From NCBI GenBank assembly GCA_900317835.1, contig ONIL01000022.1, forward strand, positions 44,340-108,339: 64,000 bases of DNA. Direction: 5' to 3'. The notes under the pieces were generated by a model, which made no database searches, had not been told where the DNA came from, and was given only the letters and a program-made list of their open reading frames with translations. Shown here piece after piece: positions 1 to 8,236 of the stretch. Numbering within the stretch: position 1 is the stretch's first letter; the number at the start of each line of letters is the position of its first letter. Source of the stretch: an uncultured Prevotellaceae bacterium (GTDB lineage Bacteria; Bacteroidota; Bacteroidia; Bacteroidales; Muribaculaceae). Position numbers and translations under genes: made by a program.

Positions 1-864
1 ACCTATTTTACCGACGAGACTTATCCCCGCCGCCTGCTTGAGGCACCAGATGCACCTGCGATGATCTATACCCTGGGCAAGTGCGACCTGGAGAGTGCCC
101 ATGTGGTGAGCGTCGTTGGCACGAGGCATGCGACACAATATGGCATCCGCTTTTGCGACACGCTCATCCGGGACTTGGCGCAGCGCCTTCCCGATTTGGT
201 GGTGGTGAGCGGCCTGGCCTATGGCATCGACATCTCGGCTCACCGTGCGGCTCTCAAGCATGGTGCGCCCACCGTGGCGGTCCTGCCTCGGGGTTTGAAC
301 CGCATCTATCCATCCACGCATCGTGACGATGCCATCGCTATCGTCAAGCATGGAGGCATGTTGTTGACTGATTATACCAGCCAGGACGAGGTCCAGAAGA
401 GTAACTTCTTGGCGCGCAACCGCATTGTGGCGGCACTGAGCGACTGCACCGTCATCGTCGAGTCGGCGGGCTCGGGCGGAGCACTGGTGACGGCATCGCT
501 GGCCATGAGCTATAACCGCGATGTGATGGCTGTTCCCGGACGTTGCGGCGATGAGTACTCAGCAGGCTGCAATAAGCTGATTGCCACCAACAAGGCCGCG
601 CTGATCACCTGTGCCGATGATCTGATGGCTGCTATGCGCTGGGAATCAGCAAGCCCTGAGCCACAGCAACTTGAGCTGTTCCCCGACCTGACCAAGGAAG
701 AGCAGGCTGTGATTGATGTGATACGCAATCACGGGGAAATTCACCTCAATGCTCTTGCCGATGCACTGCAACAGCCTGTCTATAAGCTAATGAGCATTCT
801 TGTTGAACTCGATTGCAAGAAGGTTATTGCCACCTTGCCAGGGTGCCGATATACGATACTTTAG
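1..864 (+). CDS. dprA: DNA-processing protein DprA (5' end outside window)
   Basis: DprA loads RecA onto incoming single-stranded DNA during natural transformation. The frame is open from base 1, so the start lies upstream; the ATG at 61 is internal, because the residues before it (TDETYPRRLLEAPDAPA) match the DprA motif that precedes the Rossmann domain. Visible signatures are VVGTRHAT, SGLAYGIDISAH, the RNRIVAALS segment, GSGGALVTASLA and VMAVPGR, all typical of the SMF/DprA fold. A C-terminal winged-helix segment (about the last 60 residues before TAG) follows a QLELFPDLTKEE linker. The next gene is 180 bases away on the same strand and functionally unrelated. Confidence 0.93.
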   Translation, partial: TYFTDETYPRRLLEAPDAPAMIYTLGKCDLESAHVVSVVGTRHATQYGIRFCDTLIRDLAQRLPDLVVVSGLAYGIDISAHRAALKHGAPTVAVLPRGLNRIYPSTHRDDAIAIVKHGGMLLTDYTSQDEVQKSNFLARNRIVAALSDCTVIVESAGSGGALVTASLAMSYNRDVMAVPGRCGDEYSAGCNKLIATNKAALITCADDLMAAMRWESASPEPQQLELFPDLTKEEQAVIDVIRNHGEIHLNALADALQQPVYKLMSILVELDCKKVIATLPGCRYTIL

Positions 865-991
865 TATCTGGTCTTCAGCGGGTGTGTCAATTAAGAGTAA
901 GAAAGATTTCTTGCCAGCGCCCAACACTAAGGCTGAAAAGACTTTCACGCTTTTTAACATTTGAATTGCTTGACGATTTGAAATAAAGCAG

Positions 992-999
992 TATCTTTG
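992..999 (+). promoter_or_regulatory. Putative -7 box for the nucleoside phosphorylase gene
   Basis: TATCTTTG fits the Bacteroidetes -7 consensus TAnnTTTG and lies 47 bases before the ATG at 1046. No TTTG is found at the expected 19-21 base spacing upstream, so this is only half a promoter by sequence. Confidence 0.4.
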
Positions 1000-1045
1000 A
1001 ATTTTCATTTTCCAATAAAAACTAGACTTTAAATGATAGAACGAT

Positions 1046-1927
1046 ATGAATATTGACAGAATACCCGATTCAGAATTCATCATCAATGATGATGGCTCTG
1101 CATTTCACATCCATGTGAAGCCTGAGCAGTTGACTGATAATATCATCGTGTGTGGCGATCCAGGCCGCGTGACCATGATTGCATCCTACTTTGACACCCA
1201 GGAATGGGAGACCTCGAGCCGTGAGTTCCACGGCATCGGCGGCACCTATCACGGCAAACCCATCATGGCGCTTTCCCACGGTATCGGTCCCGACAATATC
1301 GACATCGTGATGACCGAGCTTGATGGCTTGGCCAATATCGACTTTGCCACCCGCACTCCCCGTGCCGAGCATCGCACGCTCAACATCGTGCGCATTGGCA
1401 CCTCGGGCGGTTTGCAGCCCTATGTTCCCGTTGGTACTCCGGTCATTGCGAGCAAAGCCATCGGTTTTGACGGTGTGATCAATTATTATGCTGACCGCAA
1501 CAAGGTGGCCGATCTTGACTTCGAGAAGAAATTCTGTGAGTTCGTGAAGTGGAACAAGCTGTTCGCCAAGCCCTACGTTGTTGATGCCGACCCCTGGCTG
1601 GTCGAGAAAATAGGACGTGACGACATGGTGCGCGGTTACACCATCTCGGCAGTGGGCTTCTACGGTCCCCAGGGCCGCCGAGTGCGCCTTGACCTTGCTG
1701 AACCTGAACTGAACCGACGCATTGAGCAGTTTGAATACAATGGTGGCCACATCACCAATTATGAGATGGAGAGCAGTGCCCTGCAGGGCATGGCGCTCAT
1801 GCTGGGACACCGTGCTATGACCGTGTGCTCAATTATCGCCAATCGTGTGGCGACCGACGTCAACCCAAACTACAAGACCGCAGTCAAGGACTTGGTTATT
1901 ACCGTGCTTGACCGTCTCACAGAGTAA
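1046..1927 (+). CDS. Nucleoside phosphorylase (uridine phosphorylase family)
   Basis: Predicted cytosolic phosphorylase of the PNP/UDP superfamily, which cleaves a (deoxy)nucleoside with phosphate to a free base and pentose-1-phosphate for salvage. The 293 residues include the phosphate-binding GDPGRV near residue 38, SHGIGPDNID around residue 77, RIGTSGG around residue 117, and the NYEMESSAL nucleoside-site motif near residue 230, which is diagnostic of uridine-phosphorylase-like enzymes. The ATG at 1046 follows a -7-like box. Exact base preference (uridine, thymidine or a purine) cannot be read from the sequence. A nucleoside permease elsewhere in this window (39356) could feed it. Confidence 0.88.
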   Translation: MNIDRIPDSEFIINDDGSAFHIHVKPEQLTDNIIVCGDPGRVTMIASYFDTQEWETSSREFHGIGGTYHGKPIMALSHGIGPDNIDIVMTELDGLANIDFATRTPRAEHRTLNIVRIGTSGGLQPYVPVGTPVIASKAIGFDGVINYYADRNKVADLDFEKKFCEFVKWNKLFAKPYVVDADPWLVEKIGRDDMVRGYTISAVGFYGPQGRRVRLDLAEPELNRRIEQFEYNGGHITNYEMESSALQGMALMLGHRAMTVCSIIANRVATDVNPNYKTAVKDLVITVLDRLTE

Positions 1928-1955
1928 GGCGTTTATTGCATGAACAAATGTATCT

Positions 1956-1986
1956 GGGGCTTGCAACTGAAGGAAGTTGCAAGTCC
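1956..1986 (+). terminator. Putative terminator after the nucleoside phosphorylase
   Basis: A 9-bp perfect stem (CTTGCAACT / AGTTGCAAG at 1960-1968 and 1975-1983), extended outward by GGG/CCC after a one-base bulge, lies 30 bases past the stop. The T-tract is weak. Confidence 0.5.
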
Positions 1987-2101
1987 CTGTTCACTTTATT
2001 GAGTATCAAAAAGAAAAAAAAACTTAAATTGAGATGACGATATAATATTAAGGCATTACAATGCGTTATGAAGATGTAACAATTTTAAAACATGACTGCC
2101 T

Positions 2102-2260
2102 ATGCACAAAACGACTACTTCGACTAACAAAGAAAATGACGTGATGACTGCAATTAAAGGCCCGAAGAAGGCAACCCTCGAGTTCTTGAGACAATTTGCC
2201 CGGGTTTACCAGTACAACGCCGAGTTGCCGAGAGGATTAGAGTCGATTATTGTCAATTGA
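2102..2260 (+). CDS. Conserved Bacteroidales microprotein, 52 residues
   Basis: A 52-residue reading frame starts at ATG 2102 and ends at TGA 2258-2260. It lies alone between two transcription units. The C-terminal half reads as a compact pattern, KATLEFLRQFARVYQY followed by LPRGLESIIVN. From memory this resembles small hypothetical proteins of Bacteroides and relatives with a KATxxFLRxFAR core and a short hydrophobic C-terminus; this is recollection, not a search. The N-terminus is polar, Lys/Thr-rich and probably disordered, and there is no signal peptide or membrane segment. Function is unknown. A hairpin directly downstream (2289-2320) supports an independent short transcript. Confidence 0.6.
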   Translation: MHKTTTSTNKENDVMTAIKGPKKATLEFLRQFARVYQYNAELPRGLESIIVN

Positions 2261-2288
2261 GACAATTCGCCCCTCTCCAAGGAAAAAA

Positions 2289-2320
2289 GAAACCTTCCCC
2301 ATGTGATGCGGGAAGGTTTC
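2289..2320. terminator. Terminator-like hairpin between microprotein and cdsA
   Basis: An 11-bp perfect inverted repeat, GAAACCTTCCC / GGGAAGGTTTC, with a 10-base loop. It is preceded by an A-run, so the U-tract is better on the minus strand. On the plus strand it would end the microprotein transcript. Confidence 0.65.
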
Positions 2321-2370
2321 GCCTTATTCGGTGAAATGAGCGTTCGTTTTTTTCATCAGTCGCCTGTGGT

Positions 2371-2402
2371 TTTGTCCATGTCGTGATAAAAGTGTATATT
2401 TG
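2371..2402 (+). promoter_or_regulatory. Bacteroidetes-type promoter of cdsA
   Basis: TTTG at 2371-2374 and TATATTTG at 2395-2402 are separated by 20 bases, an exact match to TTTG-N19-21-TAnnTTTG. The box covers base 2400, which rules out the in-frame TTG there as start and supports ATG 2424 for cdsA. Confidence 0.75.
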
Positions 2403-2423
2403 CACCAAATATCGATATCCATC

Positions 2424-3272
2424 ATGATGAATCTGATTAAACGCATCCTCTCGGGTGCCATCTACATAGCGCTGATTGTGGGAGCGATCCTGTTGCTGGA
2501 TAATTCCCCAGTGATGTATCTGCTGGTGTTCCCGTTGCTGATTGTGTTGGGCATCAGTGAGATGGTGACAATGGCTAAGGATGATGCGACGCAATCCTGG
2601 CTGGTAAACATTATTGACATGCTGGGTGGAGCGGGGCTGTTTGTGGCGTTCTACATGCACTACGAGGGCGAGACGATGCAATCGCGTGCCCTGTGGCTGC
2701 TGCCCATCGCGTTCTACCTGCTGCTGCGCACCATTGTGCAACTGTACCGCCCGCAGCAGAATGCCGTTCACAGCCTCGAGCGCTCTTTCTTCTCGCTGGG
2801 CTATGTGGCATTGCCCGTCGCATTGCTCAACTGCATCATGAGTATTACAGCACCACGGCTGCTGCTGGGGATGTTCATCTTCATTTGGCTCTATGACACG
2901 GGTGCCTACTGTGTGGGCATGCTGTTGGGCCGCCACCGCCTGTTTGAGCGGATCTCTCCCAAGAAATCGTGGGAAGGCGTCATCGGTGGAGTGGCGGTGT
3001 GCATTGCCGGGGCCTATATTACCCACTACTGGTTTGACGAGTTCTTCCAGGTTCCCGACTTGACGACATGGGTCGGCTTGAGTGTGGTCGTTGCGGTGTT
3101 TGCCACATTTGGCGACCTCGTGGAATCACTCATCAAGCGCACAGTCGGGGTGAAGGATTCGGGCAATATCCTGCCTGGGCATGGTGGTATCCTTGACCGT
3201 ATCGACAGCCTGCTGCTGGTGGCTCCCGCCGTGCTGATTTATCTACTTCTCATTGTTCCGAATATCGATTGA
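2424..3272 (+). CDS. cdsA: Phosphatidate cytidylyltransferase CdsA
   Basis: Integral inner-membrane enzyme making CDP-diacylglycerol from phosphatidate and CTP, the branch point of phospholipid synthesis. The 282-residue protein has multiple hydrophobic segments and ends with the family signature: SLIKRTVGVKDSGNILPGHG followed by GILDRID, with the conserved Lys-Asp and the His-Gly-Gly...Asp-Arg-x-Asp residues. Start ATG 2424 (or the adjacent ATG 2427) was chosen because a promoter -7 box overlaps the upstream alternative. The downstream transglycosylase gene begins 5 bases after the stop, so the two are probably co-transcribed. Confidence 0.95.
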   Translation: MMNLIKRILSGAIYIALIVGAILLLDNSPVMYLLVFPLLIVLGISEMVTMAKDDATQSWLVNIIDMLGGAGLFVAFYMHYEGETMQSRALWLLPIAFYLLLRTIVQLYRPQQNAVHSLERSFFSLGYVALPVALLNCIMSITAPRLLLGMFIFIWLYDTGAYCVGMLLGRHRLFERISPKKSWEGVIGGVAVCIAGAYITHYWFDEFFQVPDLTTWVGLSVVVAVFATFGDLVESLIKRTVGVKDSGNILPGHGGILDRIDSLLLVAPAVLIYLLLIVPNID

Positions 3273-3277
3273 TAGCC

Positions 3278-4669
3278 ATGAGTCATCTGCGTGGCATTAT
3301 CCCTACCTTGCTGCTGGCTTGGCTGCTGGTGGCTGTGATGGCATGTCAGGGGCGCGGTGGTGATGCAGTGGCCGAGGTGCACCACTTGCCCGACACGCTC
3401 AATGTGGGCACGCTGTATAGCCCCACGGGCTTCTTCATTCTCAAGGGGGACACGATGGGCTATGACTATGACCGCATCTGTGACTTTGCGCGTTCCCACG
3501 GCATCGCCCTTCGCTTCAAGGTGGCGCGCAGCATGGACGACATGCTGAAGATGCTCAATAAAAAGCAGGTTGACATGCTTGCATGTGAGATTCCCGTCAC
3601 TGCCGAGTACAAGTCCCGCGTGTTGCATTGTGGGGCCATCAACGAGACCTATCAGGTGCTGGTGCAGCACAGTGGCCAGGGCATGATCTATGACGTGACT
3701 CAACTGATTGGCCGCGAAGTGTATGTTGAGAAGGGCTCCAAATATGAGTCCCGATTGCGCAACCTCGATAACGAGGTGGGCGGTGGCATCATCATCCATG
3801 CCGTTGAAGGCGAGCAGGCCCTTCCCACCGAACTGATTCAGCGGGTCTCGCGTCATGAGATTGATTTCACAATCGTGGACAGTGACATTGCCCAGATGAA
3901 TCTGGCCTACTATGACAGCATCAACATCGGCTTGAGGGTCGGCTTTGTGCAACGATCGTCATGGGCTGTTGCCAAGCGCGACCAATGGTTGGCCGACAGC
4001 ATTGACTTGTGGGCGGCAAGTGTCAATGCCCAGGAATATTCCAAGCAGGTCTTGAAGCACTATTTTGAGATTAATCGTGGACCCAAACCCGATTCAATCA
4101 AGGTGGATACTCCGTTGGTCACTCCAGCAGGAGCCATTTCACCCTTTGACCAAGTGTTCAAGAAGTATGCCCAAGAGATTGGGTGGGATTGGCGCCTGTT
4201 GGCGGCAATCGCCTATTCCGAGTCAGGGTTTAACCCCAATGCGACATCATGGATGGGAGCCCGTGGCCTCATGCAGGTCATGCCCAAGACGGCACGATCG
4301 TTTGGTGTCAAGGAGGAAGATTTGGGAAATCCCGAGGTGAGCATCCGCCTGGCGTCCAAGATTCTCAAGGAGCTGGACGGCATCATGCGCAGTCGCACGA
4401 GTGCCGGGGACCGCATCAAGTATGTCCTGGCCTCCTACAATGCGGGATCAGGACATGTGACCGACGCTATTGCCCTGGCACGCAAGCATGAGCTGAATCC
4501 GCGCGTGTGGGACGAGAATGTGGAGCAGGCCATGCTGTGGAAGATGGATCCCGAGTACTACAACGACTCGGTGTGCTCCAACGGCTATTGCCGTGGCACC
4601 GAGCCGGTCGAGTATGTGGTCAAGGTGCTCACCCGGTATGACTACTACAAGAAGAATTTCAAGAAATAA
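3278..4669 (+). CDS. MltF-like membrane-bound lytic transglycosylase lipoprotein
   Basis: Predicted peptidoglycan lytic transglycosylase that cleaves the MurNAc-GlcNAc bond to form anhydro-muropeptides. Domain order is a lipoprotein signal (hydrophobic LLLAWLLVAVM then Cys), a periplasmic solute-binding family 3-like domain (about residues 30-255), and a C-terminal SLT domain (about 280-430). The catalytic Glu is E315 in AIAYSESGF, followed by GARGLMQVMPKTA and, later, the ASYNAGSGHV motif. This two-domain order is that of E. coli MltF. ATG 3278 was preferred to an in-frame TTG overlapping cdsA because it gives a normal lipoprotein signal. Confidence 0.9.
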   Translation: MSHLRGIIPTLLLAWLLVAVMACQGRGGDAVAEVHHLPDTLNVGTLYSPTGFFILKGDTMGYDYDRICDFARSHGIALRFKVARSMDDMLKMLNKKQVDMLACEIPVTAEYKSRVLHCGAINETYQVLVQHSGQGMIYDVTQLIGREVYVEKGSKYESRLRNLDNEVGGGIIIHAVEGEQALPTELIQRVSRHEIDFTIVDSDIAQMNLAYYDSINIGLRVGFVQRSSWAVAKRDQWLADSIDLWAASVNAQEYSKQVLKHYFEINRGPKPDSIKVDTPLVTPAGAISPFDQVFKKYAQEIGWDWRLLAAIAYSESGFNPNATSWMGARGLMQVMPKTARSFGVKEEDLGNPEVSIRLASKILKELDGIMRSRTSAGDRIKYVLASYNAGSGHVTDAIALARKHELNPRVWDENVEQAMLWKMDPEYYNDSVCSNGYCRGTEPVEYVVKVLTRYDYYKKNFKK

Positions 4670-4697
4670 CAATATCTATAACTAAGAGACGATACTT

Positions 4698-5249
4698 ATG
4701 AGAAAGAAACAGTTAATTGTGGCTACTGTGGTAGCTCTGTCAGCATCAATGATGATGCAGTCATGCATTGGTAGTTTCGCATTGTTCAACAAGGTGAAGA
4801 ATTGGAACGAGCATGTGGGTGACAAATTTGTGAACGAGATCGTGTTTGTGGCCATGTGGATTTTGCCGGTTTATGAGTTGTGCTTCACTGCCGATTTATT
4901 GATCCTCAACTCTATCGAGTTCTGGTCAGGCACCAATCCCGCCATGGCCGAGACCAAGGTCATCGATGGCAAGGATGCCCAGTATCTCGTGGCCAGCAAC
5001 GAGAATGGCTATGTGATCACTAACATGAAGACCAAGCAGGTGACCCGCTTCAACTTTGATGCTCGTGACAACTCGTGGTCGCTCGAGAACAACGGCCAGG
5101 AGGTGAAGCTGTTCACCTTTGTTGATGACACACATGTCGACGTCATCACCCGTGACGGCAGCTACACCCGTGTGGAACTGTCACAGCCCGGTGTGCTTGC
5201 CTATCAGCAACTGGTGGGCATCGGCGGCACAGCCTTTGCCCTGCGTTAA
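4698..5249 (+). CDS. DUF3332 family lipoprotein
   Basis: A 183-residue exported lipoprotein; the signal is MRKKQLIVATVVALSASMMM, then QSC as the lipobox. The mature start CIGSFALFNKVKNWNEHVGD and the following KFVNEIVFVAMWILPVYEL are the typical DUF3332 pattern. A second hydrophobic stretch (about residues 50-75) suggests membrane association, and the C-terminal half is a beta-rich, soluble-looking domain. No biochemical function is known for the family. It sits 28 bases after the transglycosylase gene on the same strand and is followed by a strong terminator, so it may be the last gene of a cdsA-led unit. Confidence 0.85.
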   Translation: MRKKQLIVATVVALSASMMMQSCIGSFALFNKVKNWNEHVGDKFVNEIVFVAMWILPVYELCFTADLLILNSIEFWSGTNPAMAETKVIDGKDAQYLVASNENGYVITNMKTKQVTRFNFDARDNSWSLENNGQEVKLFTFVDDTHVDVITRDGSYTRVELSQPGVLAYQQLVGIGGTAFALR

Positions 5250-5280
5250 GGTAAAAGCCTGAAATGACTGATAAAAAGGG

Positions 5281-5313
5281 ATGGGACCGCATTCAAGCGG
5301 CCCCATCATTTTT
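5281..5313 (+). terminator. Rho-independent terminator after the DUF3332 gene
   Basis: ATGGGACCGC and GCGGCCCCAT (5281-5290, 5297-5306) form a 10-bp stem with one mismatch and a 6-base loop, followed closely by a T5 run at 5309-5313. Confidence 0.8.
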
Positions 5314-5337
5314 ACAAATTGCTGTGTACAATGCTGA

Positions 5338-6966
5338 TTATCTCACGACCTTGATGGTTGCGCAAGATCCGTCACTGTAGTTGACGTGTTGCAGGAACAA
5401 GCCTGTGGAGGGAGCCGAAGGCAGTTCACGGCCCGTGAGGTCATAGTAGTGGATGTCAGTAATCTGTTTGCCTGCGGCAACTTCATTAATTCCCGAAGGC
5501 TCAATCGGGTTATTGACATAAGCGATTTCTGAACGGTTCACTTCACCGCCAGCGGTATAGAAGCTCTGTACACCCACGGCAGCAAAATCGGTGGTGTAGA
5601 TATAAACCGTGTGGCGGCCATTACTCATGTAGATATCAAAGTTGATGTTGTCCTCAAACTTATAGGGGATATCGGTCATTGCGTCCGACAGGCCGATATA
5701 GGTCTCGGGGTTGAAGGTGAACACTTGGTCATCCAGGAGGATGTTGTAATACAGCTTGTTCTCATTAAGTTTGTTGCCGTCAACATCTACAGTGGGAATA
5801 GTGAAGTGCAGCACAACCCAACCCGCATTCTGATTAACGGTGATGTCGCCATCGGTGAAGATGGGCGTTGCAGGTGTGGCGGGGAACTCGTCAAACGCAA
5901 CGAGGCCGGGAGCCACATAGTCGCTGATGATTGAGAGCGTGCTGGGACCCACATTGGTTATCAACGAGGCAGGCCACTCGGCAACGATGTTGCGTGCCTC
6001 CTCATCAACATTGAAGACAATCTCGTCGTTGAGGTTATAGTTGAACACAGGGGAGCCGTAGGTCTCGGTGTCGACAAAGGCGTCACCAGTGAGCACATAG
6101 ATGTGGCCGTTGTAGTAAGCGTCAACACCCAGATATTGGCGGGTGGGGAAGGTTGCCTTGCCGTCAACGAGGGTTCCCTTGATGAATGAGGTCGGGTTAT
6201 TGTTGTTGAGGTTGCCCATGTAGATATCCTCGCCATCGATAACCACGTTAACAATGCGATCCTTGGTCATGGTGAGATCGTCGGGGTTCGACAGATAGGT
6301 CATCGTGTAGCTCTGGATATAATACATGTCGTCAGTCAGTTCGATAGGCTCATCGGTTTGAGGAGCATACACGATGTGCTGGTCGGCCATGTAGAACCAA
6401 TCGGCCGTGGCGTCACACAAGCCAATGAACTTGTCGCCCAGCTGGGTGAGAACACCGTCCTGCCACGTGAATTCGATTTCGCCCTCTTCTTCAACTACAG
6501 GCATGCCCTCTTCCTCATCGTAGTGCATGCTGTAGGCATAATAGGGATCTCCGTAGTCGAGAATGTAGAGTTGAGGCAGCTTCACGACAAACTTGCCGTC
6601 ACCTGCCGGTTCAGCCTTGATCCAGGGCAGGATAGAAAACCAGATGTAGCCCTGTGAGATGGGATTGTAGATGTATAGGTTTCCATCGGTGCCCTCTACT
6701 ACCTTGCCGATGCCGCCATCCACATCCTGGATGTAGATGTCACCCCATCCTAGACCATAGGCAAACGACGAGGCATACATATTGTCATGAAGAATGCCCT
6801 CGGGGACATCCATGATGGGCTCTTCTTCGGCTCTAAGCTGAGAGGCGGCAGGTGCCTTGAAATGCGAGAGCCTCATGACTGATTTGGGCGAGCGGTGCTG
6901 TGCTATGGCAAGGGTGGGCACGAACAGTGCTGCGATAAGTGTAATCAGAGTAATTGTACGTTTCAT
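5338..6966 (-). CDS. Secreted protein with a type IX sorting-like C-terminus
   Basis: A 542-residue exported protein. The N-terminal signal peptide is MKRTITLITLIAALFVPTLA, then IAQ. The middle is acidic and rich in aromatic residues and beta-strand-like sequence without a motif I recognise. The last 50 residues (a GINEV start, YYDLTGREL, GLFLQHV and a terminal TIKVVR) follow the layout of the type IX secretion C-terminal sorting domain, so the protein is probably sent to the cell surface or medium. It lies alone, convergent with the upstream plus-strand unit. Substrate or ligand is unknown. Confidence 0.75.
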   Translation of the reverse strand: MKRTITLITLIAALFVPTLAIAQHRSPKSVMRLSHFKAPAASQLRAEEEPIMDVPEGILHDNMYASSFAYGLGWGDIYIQDVDGGIGKVVEGTDGNLYIYNPISQGYIWFSILPWIKAEPAGDGKFVVKLPQLYILDYGDPYYAYSMHYDEEEGMPVVEEEGEIEFTWQDGVLTQLGDKFIGLCDATADWFYMADQHIVYAPQTDEPIELTDDMYYIQSYTMTYLSNPDDLTMTKDRIVNVVIDGEDIYMGNLNNNNPTSFIKGTLVDGKATFPTRQYLGVDAYYNGHIYVLTGDAFVDTETYGSPVFNYNLNDEIVFNVDEEARNIVAEWPASLITNVGPSTLSIISDYVAPGLVAFDEFPATPATPIFTDGDITVNQNAGWVVLHFTIPTVDVDGNKLNENKLYYNILLDDQVFTFNPETYIGLSDAMTDIPYKFEDNINFDIYMSNGRHTVYIYTTDFAAVGVQSFYTAGGEVNRSEIAYVNNPIEPSGINEVAAGKQITDIHYYDLTGRELPSAPSTGLFLQHVNYSDGSCATIKVVR

Positions 6967-7028
6967 AAAATGATCATTTTAAAAGGTTGAACATATGATG
7001 AATTAAAGAATGAATGGTTATTTACCTG

Positions 7029-7036
7029 CAAATATA
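7029..7036 (-). promoter_or_regulatory. Putative -7 box of the secreted protein gene at 5338
   Basis: On the minus strand this reads TATATTTG, a full match to TAnnTTTG, 62 bases before the start. The nearest TTTG upstream is spaced too far (27 bases), so only the -7 element is supported. Confidence 0.35.
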
Positions 7037-7123
7037 TGTAAAACATAATTGAATAGCAATAATCAAAGCAATTTTCTGATCTGACTATCTTGTGCAGTTT
7101 GAGGCTTGTCACCACTAGTATGG

Positions 7124-8056
7124 CTATTTGAAGAACTTGCTGTGGCGCATGAACAGGTAGCAGCATGCCATCAGCACCACCGATACGGCGATAGCGAATG
7201 GGAATCCGTATGGCCAGTTTTCCATGCCGTTGGGCACGTTCATGCCATAGTAGCCGGCGATTACGGTGGGCACCATCAGCAGGATGGTGACGATGGTCAA
7301 CGTCTTCATGATGCGGTTCAGGTTGTTACCGATAACCGACGAGTAGGTTTCCTGCTGCTGTTCAAGGATGTTGCTGTAGATGCTGGCGGTGTCAAGGGCC
7401 TGTTGCATCTCGATTTCCACATCTTCAAGCAAGTCCTCGTCGTGGGGCAGGCTGCGCAGGCGCATCTTCAGGCGAGCCATCACGGTGGCATTGCCCTTGA
7501 GCGACGTGATGAAGTAGATTAGGAACTTGCCCAGGCCCATCATCCGCAGCAGTTCGTCATTGTCCATCTTTTTCTCAATGCGTTCCTCGGCGGCATTCAA
7601 CATGGTGTTCATCTGCTTGAGGTACTTGAGATACCATACCGAGGTGGAGAGCAGCAATGTCAACAGCAGGTCATAGCCTTTGGTCGCGTTCAAGCGACGG
7701 CGCCTGCTCCAGGTGATGAAGTCGTCAAGCACCTCGTTGTCATAGAAGCTGACTGTAATGAACACGTCATCGCGGATAAGGACAACGAGCGGGGTTGTCG
7801 TGAACTGGGTTTCGCCATCCTCGTCGATGTGCTTGCGGGGCACGCGAATGAATACAAGCATCCAGTTGTCCTCATGATCGACACGCGGACGCTCCTCGAT
7901 GTCTTGGGCATCGTGGATGAAGTCCAGCGGAATAGCGAAGCGTTCCCTCAGTAGCGACAACTCTTCAGCCGTTGGATTGGTGACTTTGATCCAACATCCC
8001 GACTTCCACTGGTTTATCTCGTTGAAGCCCTCCTTGCATTTCCAATAACTGATCAT
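7124..8056 (-). CDS. corA: CorA-family magnesium transporter
   Basis: Predicted pentameric inner-membrane channel for Mg2+ (possibly Co2+, Ni2+ or Zn2+). The 310-residue protein has an acidic cytoplasmic N-domain, a long helix (about residues 140-245) and two C-terminal membrane helices. The invariant Gly-Met-Asn selectivity motif is at residues 271-273 within YYGMNVPNG, and the Met-Glu-Asn loop follows before the last helix. Length and layout are normal for the family. It lies downstream of the isocitrate dehydrogenase operon but is separated from it by a terminator and has its own -7-like box at 8084-8091, so it is probably transcribed alone. Confidence 0.93.
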   Translation of the reverse strand: MISYWKCKEGFNEINQWKSGCWIKVTNPTAEELSLLRERFAIPLDFIHDAQDIEERPRVDHEDNWMLVFIRVPRKHIDEDGETQFTTTPLVVLIRDDVFITVSFYDNEVLDDFITWSRRRRLNATKGYDLLLTLLLSTSVWYLKYLKQMNTMLNAAEERIEKKMDNDELLRMMGLGKFLIYFITSLKGNATVMARLKMRLRSLPHDEDLLEDVEIEMQQALDTASIYSNILEQQQETYSSVIGNNLNRIMKTLTIVTILLMVPTVIAGYYGMNVPNGMENWPYGFPFAIAVSVVLMACCYLFMRHSKFFK

Positions 8057-8083
8057 AACCTGGTCCCTCCTCGTTTAATCATG

Positions 8084-8091
8084 CAAAGATA
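8084..8091 (-). promoter_or_regulatory. Putative -7 box of corA
   Basis: The minus strand reads TATCTTTG, matching TAnnTTTG, 28 bases before the corA start. No TTTG lies at the expected distance. Confidence 0.4.
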
Positions 8092-8176
8092 ATGCATTTC
8101 CTTAAAAATAGCATTCTTGAATGAGAAAAGTATCACTGCTACATCATCACAGGCTAGCAGCCCATGAAAAGAAATA

Positions 8177-8205
8177 AGGGCTGCGGCAACTGGTGCTGCA
8201 GCCCT
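8177..8205 (-). terminator. Terminator of the cit-hydratase-icd operon
   Basis: AGGGCTGC / GCAGCCCT (8177-8184 and 8198-8205) is an 8-bp perfect stem just past the isocitrate dehydrogenase stop. On the minus strand it is followed by a T-rich stretch (TTATTTCTTTTC). Confidence 0.7.
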
Positions 8206-8236
8206 CGTTAGGGTTTCTTGAAAAACGTCCTGGGAA

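Noticed and set aside
787-1086. Minus-strand ORF between dprA and the nucleoside phosphorylase
   Set aside because: It overlaps both genes and the promoter box, and has no start context or family match.
1070-1810. Long minus-strand open frame opposite the nucleoside phosphorylase
   Set aside because: It mirrors a well-supported gene on the other strand, has no family resemblance and an odd composition rich in His and Val, typical of antisense shadows in this GC range.
2253-3026. Minus-strand open frame of 257 codons opposite cdsA
   Set aside because: Strongly biased to His, Gln and Arg, no start context, and it crosses the microprotein terminator and the cdsA promoter.
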